DNA of 64,000 nucleotides from Planctomycetota bacterium. Lineage in GTDB: Bacteria; Planctomycetota; PLA2. The notes beneath the pieces were generated by a model that saw nothing but the letters and a program-made list of their open reading frames with translations, made no database searches and had not been told where the DNA came from. Made by a program: the position numbers and the translations under genes. This document shows positions 8,884 through 17,505 of this stretch, one piece after another; within the stretch, counting starts at the first letter, position 1; each line of letters opens with the position of its first letter. The stretch lies in NCBI GenBank assembly GCA_021776785.1, contig JAJFFF010000044.1:1-64000 (forward strand), read 5' to 3'.

Positions 8884-8977
8884 GCCCAACTACTCACTTT
8901 CCCGGCTCCACTCGGCGGAAACATATTGCCGATAGGAAAACGGAAACTCGTCGCTCCGCGCGACGAGGTCAGCGTCA

Positions 8978-10135
8978 ATGACAGCCCGGGCCAGGATCAC
9001 CAGCGACGAACTCGTGCGCGATGTCGCGCGACGTTTGGGCATCTCCGATGCGGAGACGCGCCGTGTCGTGGACGGCCTGTGCGAGAGCATGCGCGAAGCG
9101 TTGGCCGAAGGCACAATTGTCGAGTTCGCCGACCTGTTTAAGCTCGTCGTGTTGGGCGGCCCCGAGATCCGTGAGGATGAGTCGGGCGGCTTCTCGGCCT
9201 ACGCACCCCAAAACCTCGCGATTGCCGCGCGACCGATGGGCGCGCTAAAAGATGACCTCGATCGGACATGTCAGTCTGCGATCTACTACGTCGCGCGCGA
9301 CGGGGAGACGTTTAAGGATCTGCTCGCGGATCACTTCGGCCGGCGCGGCTGGAAACTCGTGCACGTGCGCAACGGGATGGAAGCACTGAGTCGCTTGGAC
9401 CGCTTCCCCCCTGTCGCCTGCGTGTTCGAGCACAGCGCGGAAGGTTGGCGCGAGCTCCTCCGCGAACTCAAATGCGATCCGAAAACAAACTGGGTGCCCA
9501 CTGTCGGCATCTTCCCAGAGCTCGCGCAGGAGATGCCGGCCGAGTCGCTGACCGTCGTCGCCGATGAAGTGATCTACGAGCCGTTCGACTTCGCCGACTT
9601 CATCCAGACGGCGGGAACCGAACTAGCCGAGCGCGTTGCCGCACCCGACCACGGCACGATCGAACTTGTGCTCACTTTGCCGGGATCCGCGCGCGACCGA
9701 CGCGACGCGCGGCAGGTGATGGAGGAGATGCTGTTTCGTTGCGCGCTGCCGGAAGCGTTTTGTAACGCCGCGGGCGCCGCGTTCCACGAGGCGCTTGAGA
9801 ACGCACTCCTTCATGGGCACCGCAACATCGAGTGCTGCACGATCACGACGCGCATGATCCTCGACAGCAAGCGGCTCGTCTTAGCGATTCGAGATACGGG
9901 CCCCGGCTTCGACTACGCCGCTGCGTTGGCGGCCGCTCGTCGCCGCCCCAGCGCAAGCGGAAGCGGAAAGCAACGTGGCGCGACGGCACTCCAAAAAGCG
10001 ACCGCCGCCCTAACGCGACGCGGCGCGGACGCATCCGATGGCGGCATCGGACGCATGCTGGGACTCGTGGACCGCGTCGAGTTCAACAAGGTCGGCAACG
10101 AAATCGTGCTGACCAAACGACGCCCTAAGTTGTAG
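8978..10135 (+). CDS. HU-like domain, pseudo-receiver and anti-sigma-type ATPase fusion
   Basis: A 385-residue cytoplasmic protein with three parts. Residues 1-85 resemble an HU/IHF-type DNA-binding fold (ITSDELVRDVARRLG, then a basic beta part). Residues about 95-215 look like a response-regulator receiver, but the phospho-acceptor position lacks Asp (ACVFEHS). Residues about 225-385 form a HATPase_c of the RsbW/SpoIIAB kind, with an N box HEALENALLHG, a G1 box DTGPGFD and a C-terminal GNEIVLTKR. An insert rich in Arg, Ser and Lys (about 320-345) sits in the ATP lid. It may be a nucleoid-bound regulatory kinase or anti-sigma factor; the target is unknown. ATG 8978 follows a GAGG at suitable distance. 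Confidence 0.75.
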   Translation: MTARARITSDELVRDVARRLGISDAETRRVVDGLCESMREALAEGTIVEFADLFKLVVLGGPEIREDESGGFSAYAPQNLAIAARPMGALKDDLDRTCQSAIYYVARDGETFKDLLADHFGRRGWKLVHVRNGMEALSRLDRFPPVACVFEHSAEGWRELLRELKCDPKTNWVPTVGIFPELAQEMPAESLTVVADEVIYEPFDFADFIQTAGTELAERVAAPDHGTIELVLTLPGSARDRRDARQVMEEMLFRCALPEAFCNAAGAAFHEALENALLHGHRNIECCTITTRMILDSKRLVLAIRDTGPGFDYAAALAAARRRPSASGSGKQRGATALQKATAALTRRGADASDGGIGRMLGLVDRVEFNKVGNEIVLTKRRPKL

Positions 10136-10174
10136 CGCTGGATCGTTCCCCGGGCGGCGACGTAGACTCGTGCC

Positions 10175-10510
10175 GTGAAGTTCCTCTACATGGCCCTGAC
10201 CGCACTCGGCATCGGCGGCGCGCTGCTCCTGATCTTTTGGTGGTTGCTCGCGCGGTTTGCCTTGCACCTGCAACTCACGCGGATCCGCCGCCCGTTGCGG
10301 AGCCTTGGCAAAGAACGTGTAGACGAGCTCTTGGCCAAACGACACGCAAGCGGACGAGGGGACAAGGACCCGCCGGATGTGGCGGCGATGATCCGAGAAG
10401 TAGAGCAAGCAGCGCTGCAATCGAACCAACGCATGATCTGGATCGCTCGGGTGGCCAGCGTGTTGCCGTGGATCATCGGCGTCGCCGCCGCGATCTGGAT
10501 TTGGCGATAG
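10175..10510 (+). CDS. Small membrane protein of unknown function
   Basis: A 111-residue protein starting at GTG 10175. It has two membrane helices (about residues 5-30 and 90-110) with a basic, charged cytoplasmic loop between them (SLGKERVDELLAKR). No family was recognised. It lies 39 bases after the HU/ATPase fusion and 21 bases before the YbeD-like gene, in the same direction, so it is probably co-transcribed with both. Confidence 0.6.
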   Translation: MKFLYMALTALGIGGALLLIFWWLLARFALHLQLTRIRRPLRSLGKERVDELLAKRHASGRGDKDPPDVAAMIREVEQAALQSNQRMIWIARVASVLPWIIGVAAAIWIWR

Positions 10511-10531
10511 GTTCGCTACAATCCAAACGCC

Positions 10532-10783
10532 GTGAGCGAGAAGCCGGAGATCATCTACCCGTGCCCGTGGGGTTACCGTTTGATCGGAACGAGCGAGACA
10601 GAAATCCGCGCGGCCGTCGCGCGCGCGGTCGGCGATGCGGCGCATGAGTTGGAGCTCTCCAACACGAGCGCCCAAGGCCGCTACGTCGCCATGAAGCTAA
10701 CGGTGCAGGTCCAAGACGAAGACCAAAGACTGGGCATTGACAAAGAGCTGAACGCCGATCCGGCTATTCGAATGGTGCTGTAG
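10532..10783 (+). CDS. YbeD/DUF493 family small protein
   Basis: An 83-residue protein starting at GTG 10532. The N-terminal IIYPCPWGYRLIGTSE and the following alpha-beta layout fit the DUF493/YbeD family, a ferredoxin-like (ACT-like) fold proposed to regulate lipoate or amino-acid metabolism. The length matches the family. No lipoate genes are adjacent. The product is cytoplasmic and its role in this organism is inferred only from family membership. Confidence 0.7.
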   Translation: MSEKPEIIYPCPWGYRLIGTSETEIRAAVARAVGDAAHELELSNTSAQGRYVAMKLTVQVQDEDQRLGIDKELNADPAIRMVL

Positions 10784-11207
10784 ATCCAGTTCGACGCGCC
10801 CTCTTAGATTTAGACGGCGTTGTGTCGAACGCACTACGGCGGACGGCCCGCCTTCAGCAGGGCCCGGCGGGTTGCTCATCGTGCGAGCGCACCACTCGGT
10901 GGAGCGCCAGAGACGACGACGAGCGTCCGACTCACGATACTCAATAACCAAACGCAAAAACTCCGGAGCAGCCGCGCGCGGTCAACACGCAGCTCAGCAC
11001 ACGCAGCCAGAGGCGACGGAATGGACCCGACTCCTGGCACCGAAAGACCAAACGTCAAAGCTCCAGAGCCGTCAGGCGATGGGCCAAAAAAAAAGCGCGC
11101 CGCCAAAGCGACGCGCTCCATTTCAGTTCTAGTGACCGAAAGCAGCAAGCTCCAACATCGTCAGATGTTGGGCCATCGTTACAACGAAGCCGCTGCGAAG
11201 CAGCGTC
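10784..11207. other. Gene-free stretch with terminator and diverged repeats
   Basis: This 424-base gap lies between the YbeD-like gene and the RRM gene, whose 3' end faces it. Its right part (about 10990-11170) repeats the module order of the array at 1-690: 'ccagaggcgacg', 'ggcaccgaaagaccaaacgtc', and the hairpin CAACATCGTCAGATGTTG at 11153-11170. It includes a strong minus-strand terminator. The left part (10784-10990) holds only G+C-rich hairpins (gcccgcc...ggcgggt) and no supported gene. Confidence 0.6.
11086..11116 (-). terminator. Intrinsic terminator of the RRM gene
   Basis: Read on the minus strand, GCGCGTCGC-ttt-GGCGGCGCGC is followed by nine consecutive T. It lies about 90 bases beyond the stop of the RNA-binding protein gene. 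Confidence 0.9.
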
Positions 11208-11636
11208 TTAGTACCTACCGCCTCCGCCGCCGCCGCCGTAGCCGCCACCGCTTCCGCCACGGCCACCACCGCCGCCACGGCCACCGCCACCGCCGCTGCG
11301 ACCACCGCCGCCGCCGCCGTAGCCGCCACCACCGCCGCCACGACCACCGCCGCCGCCACCATAACCACCACCGCCGCCACCGCCGCTGCCACCGGTGCGC
11401 GGACGCGCCTCGTTAACAACTAAGTTGCGACCGTCAAGGTCGGTGCCGTTAAGGCTTTCAATAGCTTGGCGAGCCTCTCCATCATCCATCATGGTGACGA
11501 AAGCAAAACCGCGCGAGCGGCCCGTCTCGCGATCCATGATCACGGCCACATCATCCACATGCCCGAACGCCGCGAATGCGGCACGAACGGATTCGTCGTT
11601 GCTTGAGTACGACAGGTTCCCGACGTAAATCTTCAT
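11208..11636 (-). CDS. Glycine-rich RRM RNA-binding protein
   Basis: A 142-residue cytoplasmic protein. One RNA recognition motif spans about residues 1-80, with RNP2 IYVGNL (3-8) and RNP1 RGFAFVTM (about 43-50). A tail of about 60 residues follows, made almost only of Gly with a few Tyr, Arg and Ser (GGYGGGGGGRGGGG type). This matches the cyanobacterial and planctomycete-type Rbp family linked to cold stress and RNA chaperoning. The long GC-rich GGC/GGT coding repeat may be length-variable. It has its own terminator downstream; the upstream 184-base gap to the divergent sigma gene should hold its promoter, but none stands out. Confidence 0.92.
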   Translation of the reverse strand: MKIYVGNLSYSSNDESVRAAFAAFGHVDDVAVIMDRETGRSRGFAFVTMMDDGEARQAIESLNGTDLDGRNLVVNEARPRTGGSGGGGGGGYGGGGGGRGGGGGGYGGGGGGRSGGGGGRGGGGGRGGSGGGYGGGGGGGRY

Positions 11637-11823
11637 CTTCTTCTCTGAAAAACTGCTCCATTCCGCGAAACTTTCGACGTGTCCATCCGGGAGCAGTCAG
11701 TTCGGGAATATCGTGATATCGGCGTTGAGCATACCACGGGGACAGGGGACAACTGCGCCGGTCCAATCCCCAAAAAATTAGGCCCGCCGTAACGAATCCG
11801 GGCCGGCGCGCAAGAGAGGGGTG

Positions 11824-14190
11824 ATGGCAGGCGAACAGACACTCTGGCGGAGGTGGCGAAAAACCGCTGACCGTCGGGCTTTTGAGGCCCTCGTAGGGCT
11901 CTTAGAAGGGTTCGCATTCGACTTCGCCCGACGCGTCAGCGGCCGCGCCGCCGACGCCGAAGACCTCGCGCAGGACGCATTTCTCACGCTCTCCCAGGCG
12001 GCGGACGACCGCCCGATCCAAGTCGGGCTCCGCGCGTTTTTGGGCCAGCGCATTCGGCTCCAGGCCCGCATGCTGACTCGAGCCGCACTCACGCGCACCC
12101 GGCACGAACAGGCCGCGGCGGCCATTCGCCCGGACGGGGTGTCTTACGCGGACCACACCGAAGCGGAGGAAGCGCTGGCGCTGCTGGAAGGCGACGAGCG
12201 GCAAGCGGTCGAGTTGCGGTTCTTGCACGGGATGAGTCATCGCGAAATCGGACACGTCCTCGGCTGGAGCGAAGTCAACGCGCGCGTACGGATTCACCGC
12301 GCGTTGCAAACGTTGCGCGAGAAGTATGGCGAGCGCGTGCCCGCACTGGTCGCGGGGCTCCCGCTGTTTGGTCCGCCACGATCTTTTGCCAAGACGACTG
12401 TGAGAACGGCCGTCGCGACCGGAGGGGTTGTGCTGATGGCGGGAACGAAGAAAGTGGCGCTGCTTGTGGCGCTTTGCGTGGGCGCACTCGTTGTGTGGGA
12501 CTACGTCGATCGACGCGAACCGACACCGCGCCGCGAAAGCGAGCGGCGCGAGCAGCGCGAGTTGGTGCGGCGCGACGGCGCGGCCCCGGTGCGCGCTCAA
12601 AACGACAAGAGTGAAGGCGTTGACCCAAAGCAACCGTTGCACGCAGGTGCGGGGAAGATCGATAACGCTCCCCCGCCTGCACCGCAAGAAGGAATCACGG
12701 GCGTGATGCGGTGGAAGAGCGGCGCTCCGATCGCCAGAGTCAAACTCACGTTAGGCGGATCACCCAAGCAGATCGTAGAGACGGACGAACACGGTCGTTT
12801 TCTCTTCTTGCCGCTCGGGTCGCGGGAGTGTGAGCTCGCCCTCGCGTTGCCGGCGCGGACGCGCGTCGCGATTAAACGAGTGCAGGCGCATGTCGGACAA
12901 ATGATCACAGCGGACATCACGCTGGAGCGGGGCGTAGTCGCGCGAGGTCGAGTCCGGCGCGCGGATTCCAACTTACCCCTCGCCGATCAGGAAGTGCAAA
13001 TCCTGCGCGAGGGCGACACCAACGATGGGCAGGGAATGTGGGCGATTACGTACTCCGACGCGGAAGGCACGTTCGAGATCCCCCACCTCTTGCCCGGCGA
13101 GTATCGCGTGCGCGTTCAGCGGAAGGGGTTTGAGCCCTTCGGCCCCACGATCCAGGTGGCAGCGAATGCAGCCGCGTTCGATTTCGCGTTGAAACCCGCA
13201 CGCAAACTCGTCGTCGCGTTCTTGGAGCTTCCGCCCGCCTGGGAACGCTCCGTCGTGCACCTCCAACTCCACGGCGACGGTATCAATCCCGTGTGGCTCG
13301 ACCTGCGCCTCGACGAAAAAGGCGAGGTGGAGATCGACGCGCCCGCGCCCGGCAAATACCAGCTCACGACGATCCCTGGGCATGAGTCACCGTTTCCCAC
13401 GTTTGAGGTGGACCTCATCGTCGAAGCCGACGTCGCCCCGCGCATCGAAATCACCCTTGGCGGCGCAACCGTCGAGGGACGGCTGACGTGGGCGGACGGG
13501 TCGCCCGCAAAAGACGTTGTCGTCGCACTCCCCCGCCGCCAGGTGACGGTCAAGACAGACGCGGACGGGCGGTACCGCTTCGGCGGACTGCCCAAGGGCC
13601 ACTTCGGCATCGAAGCACGCATCGGGCGCGCGCGTTTTCAGATCGGTCAGATTGCGGCGAAGGAGCGCGAGGTCATCCGGCGCGACCATCGCTTTGGCGG
13701 CCACCGAACACTCCGCGCCACGCCGCGCGTCCCTGGATCCTATTTCGTGACGTTGCTCCGCGAAGGCGTCACGGTTGTCTATGTGCAAGGACGAAGCGGG
13801 CGCGAGCTTGCGATTCCGAAACTCGCGGACGGCGCGTACGTTGTGCGCGTCGGGGCCGCCGGACACGCTGCGCGCGACTACAAAGCGGTGCTCGCTGGCG
13901 AAGATCTCGATCTCGCCGCGATTACGGTGGGCGCGGCGTACCCGAACGTCCCGATTCGACTCATCGTCGCCGAGGGACAAAAGTTCGACAGGCACTATGT
14001 CCACGCCGAAAACAGCGATGGGGAGACGCGCATGGCGCGCTTGCGCTTGGACTCGCACGGAGTCGGCGTGTTGACGAAGCTTCCGGCGGGACGCTGGAAG
14101 GTCGACTTCATCGTCGACAAAACGCTACGGCGTGTCGAGATCGACGTACGCCACAACGCCGAGGAAGTGCGCGTGGAGTTTCCGCGATAG
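11824..14190 (+). CDS. ECF sigma factor fused to membrane-anchored regulatory-like domains
   Basis: A protein of about 788 residues. Residues 1-170 are an ECF sigma factor: sigma2 has GRAADAEDLAQDAFLTL, and sigma4 has LRFLHGMSHREIGHVLGWSEVNARVRIHRAL. A hydrophobic segment near 205-225 (VALLVALCVGALVVW) should cross the inner membrane. A charged, proline-rich linker follows, then repeated carboxypeptidase-regulatory-like beta-sandwich modules (for example TDEHGRFLFLPLG, SDAEGTFEIPHLLPGEY, TDADGRYRFGGLPKG) to the C-terminus. The sigma part would be cytoplasmic and the sandwiches periplasmic. ATG 11824 is preferred over GTG 11821 because AGAGAGG then has better spacing. No separate anti-sigma gene is adjacent. 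Confidence 0.88.
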   Translation: MAGEQTLWRRWRKTADRRAFEALVGLLEGFAFDFARRVSGRAADAEDLAQDAFLTLSQAADDRPIQVGLRAFLGQRIRLQARMLTRAALTRTRHEQAAAAIRPDGVSYADHTEAEEALALLEGDERQAVELRFLHGMSHREIGHVLGWSEVNARVRIHRALQTLREKYGERVPALVAGLPLFGPPRSFAKTTVRTAVATGGVVLMAGTKKVALLVALCVGALVVWDYVDRREPTPRRESERREQRELVRRDGAAPVRAQNDKSEGVDPKQPLHAGAGKIDNAPPPAPQEGITGVMRWKSGAPIARVKLTLGGSPKQIVETDEHGRFLFLPLGSRECELALALPARTRVAIKRVQAHVGQMITADITLERGVVARGRVRRADSNLPLADQEVQILREGDTNDGQGMWAITYSDAEGTFEIPHLLPGEYRVRVQRKGFEPFGPTIQVAANAAAFDFALKPARKLVVAFLELPPAWERSVVHLQLHGDGINPVWLDLRLDEKGEVEIDAPAPGKYQLTTIPGHESPFPTFEVDLIVEADVAPRIEITLGGATVEGRLTWADGSPAKDVVVALPRRQVTVKTDADGRYRFGGLPKGHFGIEARIGRARFQIGQIAAKEREVIRRDHRFGGHRTLRATPRVPGSYFVTLLREGVTVVYVQGRSGRELAIPKLADGAYVVRVGAAGHAARDYKAVLAGEDLDLAAITVGAAYPNVPIRLIVAEGQKFDRHYVHAENSDGETRMARLRLDSHGVGVLTKLPAGRWKVDFIVDKTLRRVEIDVRHNAEEVRVEFPR

Positions 14191-14262
14191 GAAAGATGTA
14201 CAACGCGCCCAAAGAAGGAAACGAACAAGGACGGGACGGGTTCGAAAAAAGAATCGTGAATT

Positions 14263-14277
14263 GACAGTCGAACTGTC
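14263..14277. promoter_or_regulatory. Palindrome overlapping a TTGACA box
   Basis: GACAGT-cga-ACTGTC is a perfect 6+6 inverted repeat whose left arm overlaps TTGACA at 14261-14266. It lies 49 bases before the toroid-protein start codon. The -10 candidate downstream (near CAATCT) is weak. A dimeric regulator could bind here. Confidence 0.3.
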
Positions 14278-14325
14278 GCCTTCAATCTCCGTTTCGATAG
14301 GCAGCACAAAGAACTGGAGGCTGCC

Positions 14326-15846
14326 ATGCGAAACATCGCTCATCACGCACACGAACAAAACTTTAACGAGTCGATCCACGGACTTGTCAAAAACTCACCG
14401 TGGTGGATGACATCGCTCATCGTTCATCTCATTGCGGTGTTTGTGTTTTGGAACATTGCGGTGGATGCGCGCGTCGAGGCGAATTCATCGCCTATCCGGT
14501 CGTCGATCACGCACAAGCCCGACAAACCCGAGGAACTCATCACGCCCATCAAGCCGCCGACTCTCGATACAACCGATGTTCCGATCGAGCCCGTCGAGGA
14601 TCAGCCACCGATGGATGACACCAACAAGCCGTTCAAAGAAACCGCCAACGAGCTCGATGGCGAATCCCGCGGACCGTTCGAGGGCGCCGGACCGAGCACG
14701 GCGATCGGCCCAGGTGGCCCTCCGGGCGGCTCCCCTCACGGACGCGGCGGTGACCGGAGACGGCCGCCCGGCGGCGACGGCGCCGGAATCACCGACAACG
14801 CGGTCGAATGGGGCCTCCGGTGGCTCGCCGACCATCAAGACGACAACGGCGGCTGGGACTGCGACGAGTACATGAAGCACGACCCCGCCGACGATCGTTG
14901 CGACGGCTCGGGCGGCGCGCTCTACGATGTCGGCGTGACCGGCCTCTCGCTGCTCGCGTTCTTGGGCGCAGGCTACACCGACCGCGGTTCGCAAAGGGAA
15001 AACAAGTACGCCAAGACCGTGCGCAGCGGTTTGCGCTATCTGCTGCGTTCGCAAGACGAGCAAGGCGTGTTCGGCACCCGCGCGGCGCACAACTACATCT
15101 ACAACCACGCGATCGCGACGCTCGCGATGTGCGAGGCGTACTGGTTGACGCGCAACCCGCGCTTGAAAAAGTCCGCGCAAGATGGCCTGAACTACTTGAG
15201 CGCGGCGCGCAACCCCTACCTCGCGTGGCGCTACCACGCGCGCGGCGGAACAAACGACACGTCGGTGACGGCGTGGGCCGTGATGGCGCTCAAGTCGGGC
15301 AAGTTCGCGGGGCTCGAAGTGGATCCCGACGCGTTTAAGGGCGCACGCTTGTGGATCGACAAGATGACCGAACCGAACTTCGGCAAGGTCGGCTACAACT
15401 ACCCCGGCGGTACGTCCGCACGCCCCGAGGGCATGCAGGACCGTTTCCCGGCAGACAAGACCGAAGCCATGACCGCCGCTGGCATGTTGACCCGCATCTT
15501 CCTCGGCGAAGATCCGCGCACGTCGAAGCCGATCAAGCAGGGCGCGAAGCTCTGCGTTGAATCGCCGCCCACGTGGGACCCCGAAGACGGGTCGATTGAC
15601 ATGTACTACTGGTACTACGCCACACTCGCGATGTACCAGGTCGGCGGCGCGGACTGGGCCAAGTGGAACCGGGCGATGGTGAAATCGATCGTCGGCAACC
15701 AACAGATGGCGAACGGCTCACGCAAAGGCTCGTGGGATCCGATCGGCGCGTGGGGCTCGGACGGTGGCCGCGTGTACTCGACCGCGTGCATGACCATGTG
15801 TTTAGAAGTGTATTACCGATACGACCGCGTGTTCGGCACGAAGTAG
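14326..15846 (+). CDS. TonB-like anchored prenyltransferase-toroid protein
   Basis: A 506-residue protein. Residues 27-46 form one membrane helix (SLIVHLIAVFVFW) that, together with the following Pro/Lys-rich stretch (PIKPPTLDTTDVPIEP), resembles the TonB N-terminus. A Gly/Pro linker (about 115-150) follows. Residues about 155-505 form an alpha/alpha toroid with squalene-cyclase/prenyltransferase-like repeats (NAVEWGLRWLADHQDDNGGWD, then similar helices with GTND and GSWDPIGAWGSDGG). No catalytic Asp cluster was confirmed, so enzyme activity is not claimed. ATG 14326 follows GGAGG with six-base spacing. The domain pair is frequent in Planctomycetota. A strong bidirectional terminator follows the gene. 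Confidence 0.82.
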   Translation: MRNIAHHAHEQNFNESIHGLVKNSPWWMTSLIVHLIAVFVFWNIAVDARVEANSSPIRSSITHKPDKPEELITPIKPPTLDTTDVPIEPVEDQPPMDDTNKPFKETANELDGESRGPFEGAGPSTAIGPGGPPGGSPHGRGGDRRRPPGGDGAGITDNAVEWGLRWLADHQDDNGGWDCDEYMKHDPADDRCDGSGGALYDVGVTGLSLLAFLGAGYTDRGSQRENKYAKTVRSGLRYLLRSQDEQGVFGTRAAHNYIYNHAIATLAMCEAYWLTRNPRLKKSAQDGLNYLSAARNPYLAWRYHARGGTNDTSVTAWAVMALKSGKFAGLEVDPDAFKGARLWIDKMTEPNFGKVGYNYPGGTSARPEGMQDRFPADKTEAMTAAGMLTRIFLGEDPRTSKPIKQGAKLCVESPPTWDPEDGSIDMYYWYYATLAMYQVGGADWAKWNRAMVKSIVGNQQMANGSRKGSWDPIGAWGSDGGRVYSTACMTMCLEVYYRYDRVFGTK

Positions 15847-15862
15847 CGATTAGGCGTTGTTG

Positions 15863-15911
15863 CAAACGAAGGGACGGGGGCGGCTCGCGGAGTCGCCCCC
15901 GCTTTCGTTTG
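15863..15911. terminator. Bidirectional intrinsic terminator
   Basis: AAACGAAgggacGGGGGCG-loop-CGCCCCCgcTTTCGTTT forms a long stem. It lies between the converging toroid gene (plus) and roadblock gene (minus) and can serve both strands. Confidence 0.85.
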
Positions 15912-15916
15912 GATCC

Positions 15917-16417
15917 TTAGCCGAAGACGTCGTTAAGCGCGCCGTCGATCTCTCGGTCAAACGTCTCGCTCTCGATCATTTCGTCCGGATCGCCACGGCG
16001 CGCCGCGTCCGCGCTCTTCATGATCGCAATGAGGCGGCGCACGGCTTCCAGCGCGTACGTCCTCACGAGCGTGTCCGAGCTGTCATCGTCGAACGTGACG
16101 GCAAGCAGTGCGTTCTCGCCGGCGCGCAGCAACATCACGTTGCGTCCGGAGCCACACGGAACGATGCTCGACAGTTCGCTGCCCCCGAGCATCTCCGCCA
16201 TCAGCTGGCTTGCGTTGAACGTGCCGGCCACGATCGCGGCGATGGTGTCTTCGCCGCTCGGCGAGCGCTTGCCCTGCCGCGCGATCAGATGGCCCGCTTC
16301 GTCCACGAGCAGCACGGTCTCCGCCTCGCTCTTGTGAATGAACCGACCGAGCACCAGATTCAACTGGTGCACGTCCTTGGCGAAATAGACGCGCCGGTCG
16401 CCCTGGTCAAAACTCAT
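15917..16417 (-). CDS. Roadblock/LC7 domain protein
   Basis: A 166-residue cytoplasmic protein. Residues about 15-120 show the roadblock/LC7 (MglB-like) pattern: AETVLLVDEAGHLIARQGKR, then SQLMAEMLGG, and LLRAGENALLAVTFDD. A helical acidic tail follows (residues 125-166). It overlaps the stop of the GAF/roadblock gene by four bases, so the two are co-translated. Roadblock proteins regulate Ras-like GTPases such as MglA; no GTPase gene is near. The pair may form a heterodimer. Confidence 0.8.
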   Translation of the reverse strand: MSFDQGDRRVYFAKDVHQLNLVLGRFIHKSEAETVLLVDEAGHLIARQGKRSPSGEDTIAAIVAGTFNASQLMAEMLGGSELSSIVPCGSGRNVMLLRAGENALLAVTFDDDSSDTLVRTYALEAVRRLIAIMKSADAARRGDPDEMIESETFDREIDGALNDVFG

Positions 16418-17361
16418 ACGACCCGCGCCTCCGTCAAGGCTTCGTAGTGTTTCTCAAGGCGGTTTGCGGCGGCAGCACTCCAGCGTGTGATCAAGCTTGG
16501 TGCGGCGTGGCCGGTGTAAACGACGGCCAGGATGGCGCGTTTCGCGACCTCGACAACGAACACGCTTTCCTCGTCGCCTTCGTGCGTGATGCTGAACGGC
16601 GGTTGCGCGCCGTAAAATCCCGCGAGACGCCGCGACGCCGCAAAGCCGCTCGCGACGACGGACGAAAAATCGGTCGTCGAGAACAACGAGTCCTCTCCGT
16701 GCTTGGAGATGAACTCGCCCTGATGGTCGATCAGAAGAACCGTCTTGGCGTCGGTTAGAAACTGCAGCTCTTCAAGAATTTTTCCGACTTGGACGAGCGT
16801 CTCTTGATACGCGCGGAGCTTGCTCGACGTGACGGGAACCGGCGCCTGCTCACCGCCAATGGTTTCGGACTTGTTGGTGGCCGCGAAGAGAACGTTGCCT
16901 ATCGCCTGCAGTCCGCGCACGTCCGCTTCTTCGAACGGGTAGGCGTCCCATAGGTAGAGCGTGATCGCCCCGAACGCTTTCCCGCGCGCGATGAGCGGGA
17001 ACGCAAACGTCTCCGGTGTTTGCAGAGAGCGCGCGAGGAAGTTCACGATCTCTTCGCCGCCGTCCATGTCGAGCGCCGAGCGCAACACGCCGTCGCGGCG
17101 CACTTCTTCGGCCAAGATCGAATCGATCGTGTCGAAGCGACCGCGCTCGGCGGGCTCCAGTCCCGCGACTTTGTTTTCCGGATCGGCGGACGCTGCAGCG
17201 AAGTTTGTTTCGCCAACATGAACGCGCGCAATGGACGCCTTGTAGTGCGACGCCAGTCCATCGACGAGTTCGACTAAAAACTCCTCGTAGGGAACATCGG
17301 TGGCGCGCGCCGTCAGCTCGAAAACAAGCCGATAGACGTCGCCGCGTTCTTCACTCCGCAC
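16414..17361 (-). CDS. GAF domain plus roadblock/LC7 domain protein
   Basis: A 315-residue cytoplasmic protein. The N-terminal GAF-like sensor domain (about residues 10-170) has the family's FPLIARGKAFGAITLY strand pattern. It is followed by a linker helix (about 180-200) and a roadblock/LC7 domain (about 200-300: KTVLLIDHQGEFISKHGED...FVVEVAKRAILAVVY). It starts at GTG 17361 with AGGA about ten bases upstream and is the first gene of a two-gene operon with the roadblock protein at 15917. It probably passes a small-molecule or redox signal to a GTPase switch encoded elsewhere. Confidence 0.8.
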   Translation of the reverse strand: MRSEERGDVYRLVFELTARATDVPYEEFLVELVDGLASHYKASIARVHVGETNFAAASADPENKVAGLEPAERGRFDTIDSILAEEVRRDGVLRSALDMDGGEEIVNFLARSLQTPETFAFPLIARGKAFGAITLYLWDAYPFEEADVRGLQAIGNVLFAATNKSETIGGEQAPVPVTSSKLRAYQETLVQVGKILEELQFLTDAKTVLLIDHQGEFISKHGEDSLFSTTDFSSVVASGFAASRRLAGFYGAQPPFSITHEGDEESVFVVEVAKRAILAVVYTGHAAPSLITRWSAAAANRLEKHYEALTEARVV

Positions 17362-17505
17362 GTATAAAAATTCCTAAACCCAGCCACGGCAGGGTCTTAG
17401 GACCTATCGGACGTCCGGGGCACCCAACGAAAGATCGCCTCTAAGTCCTTTTCCGGCAAAGAGTTGTGCGTCCGCTACTATGGCGTTCAGAGGAGATTTC
17501 GAACG

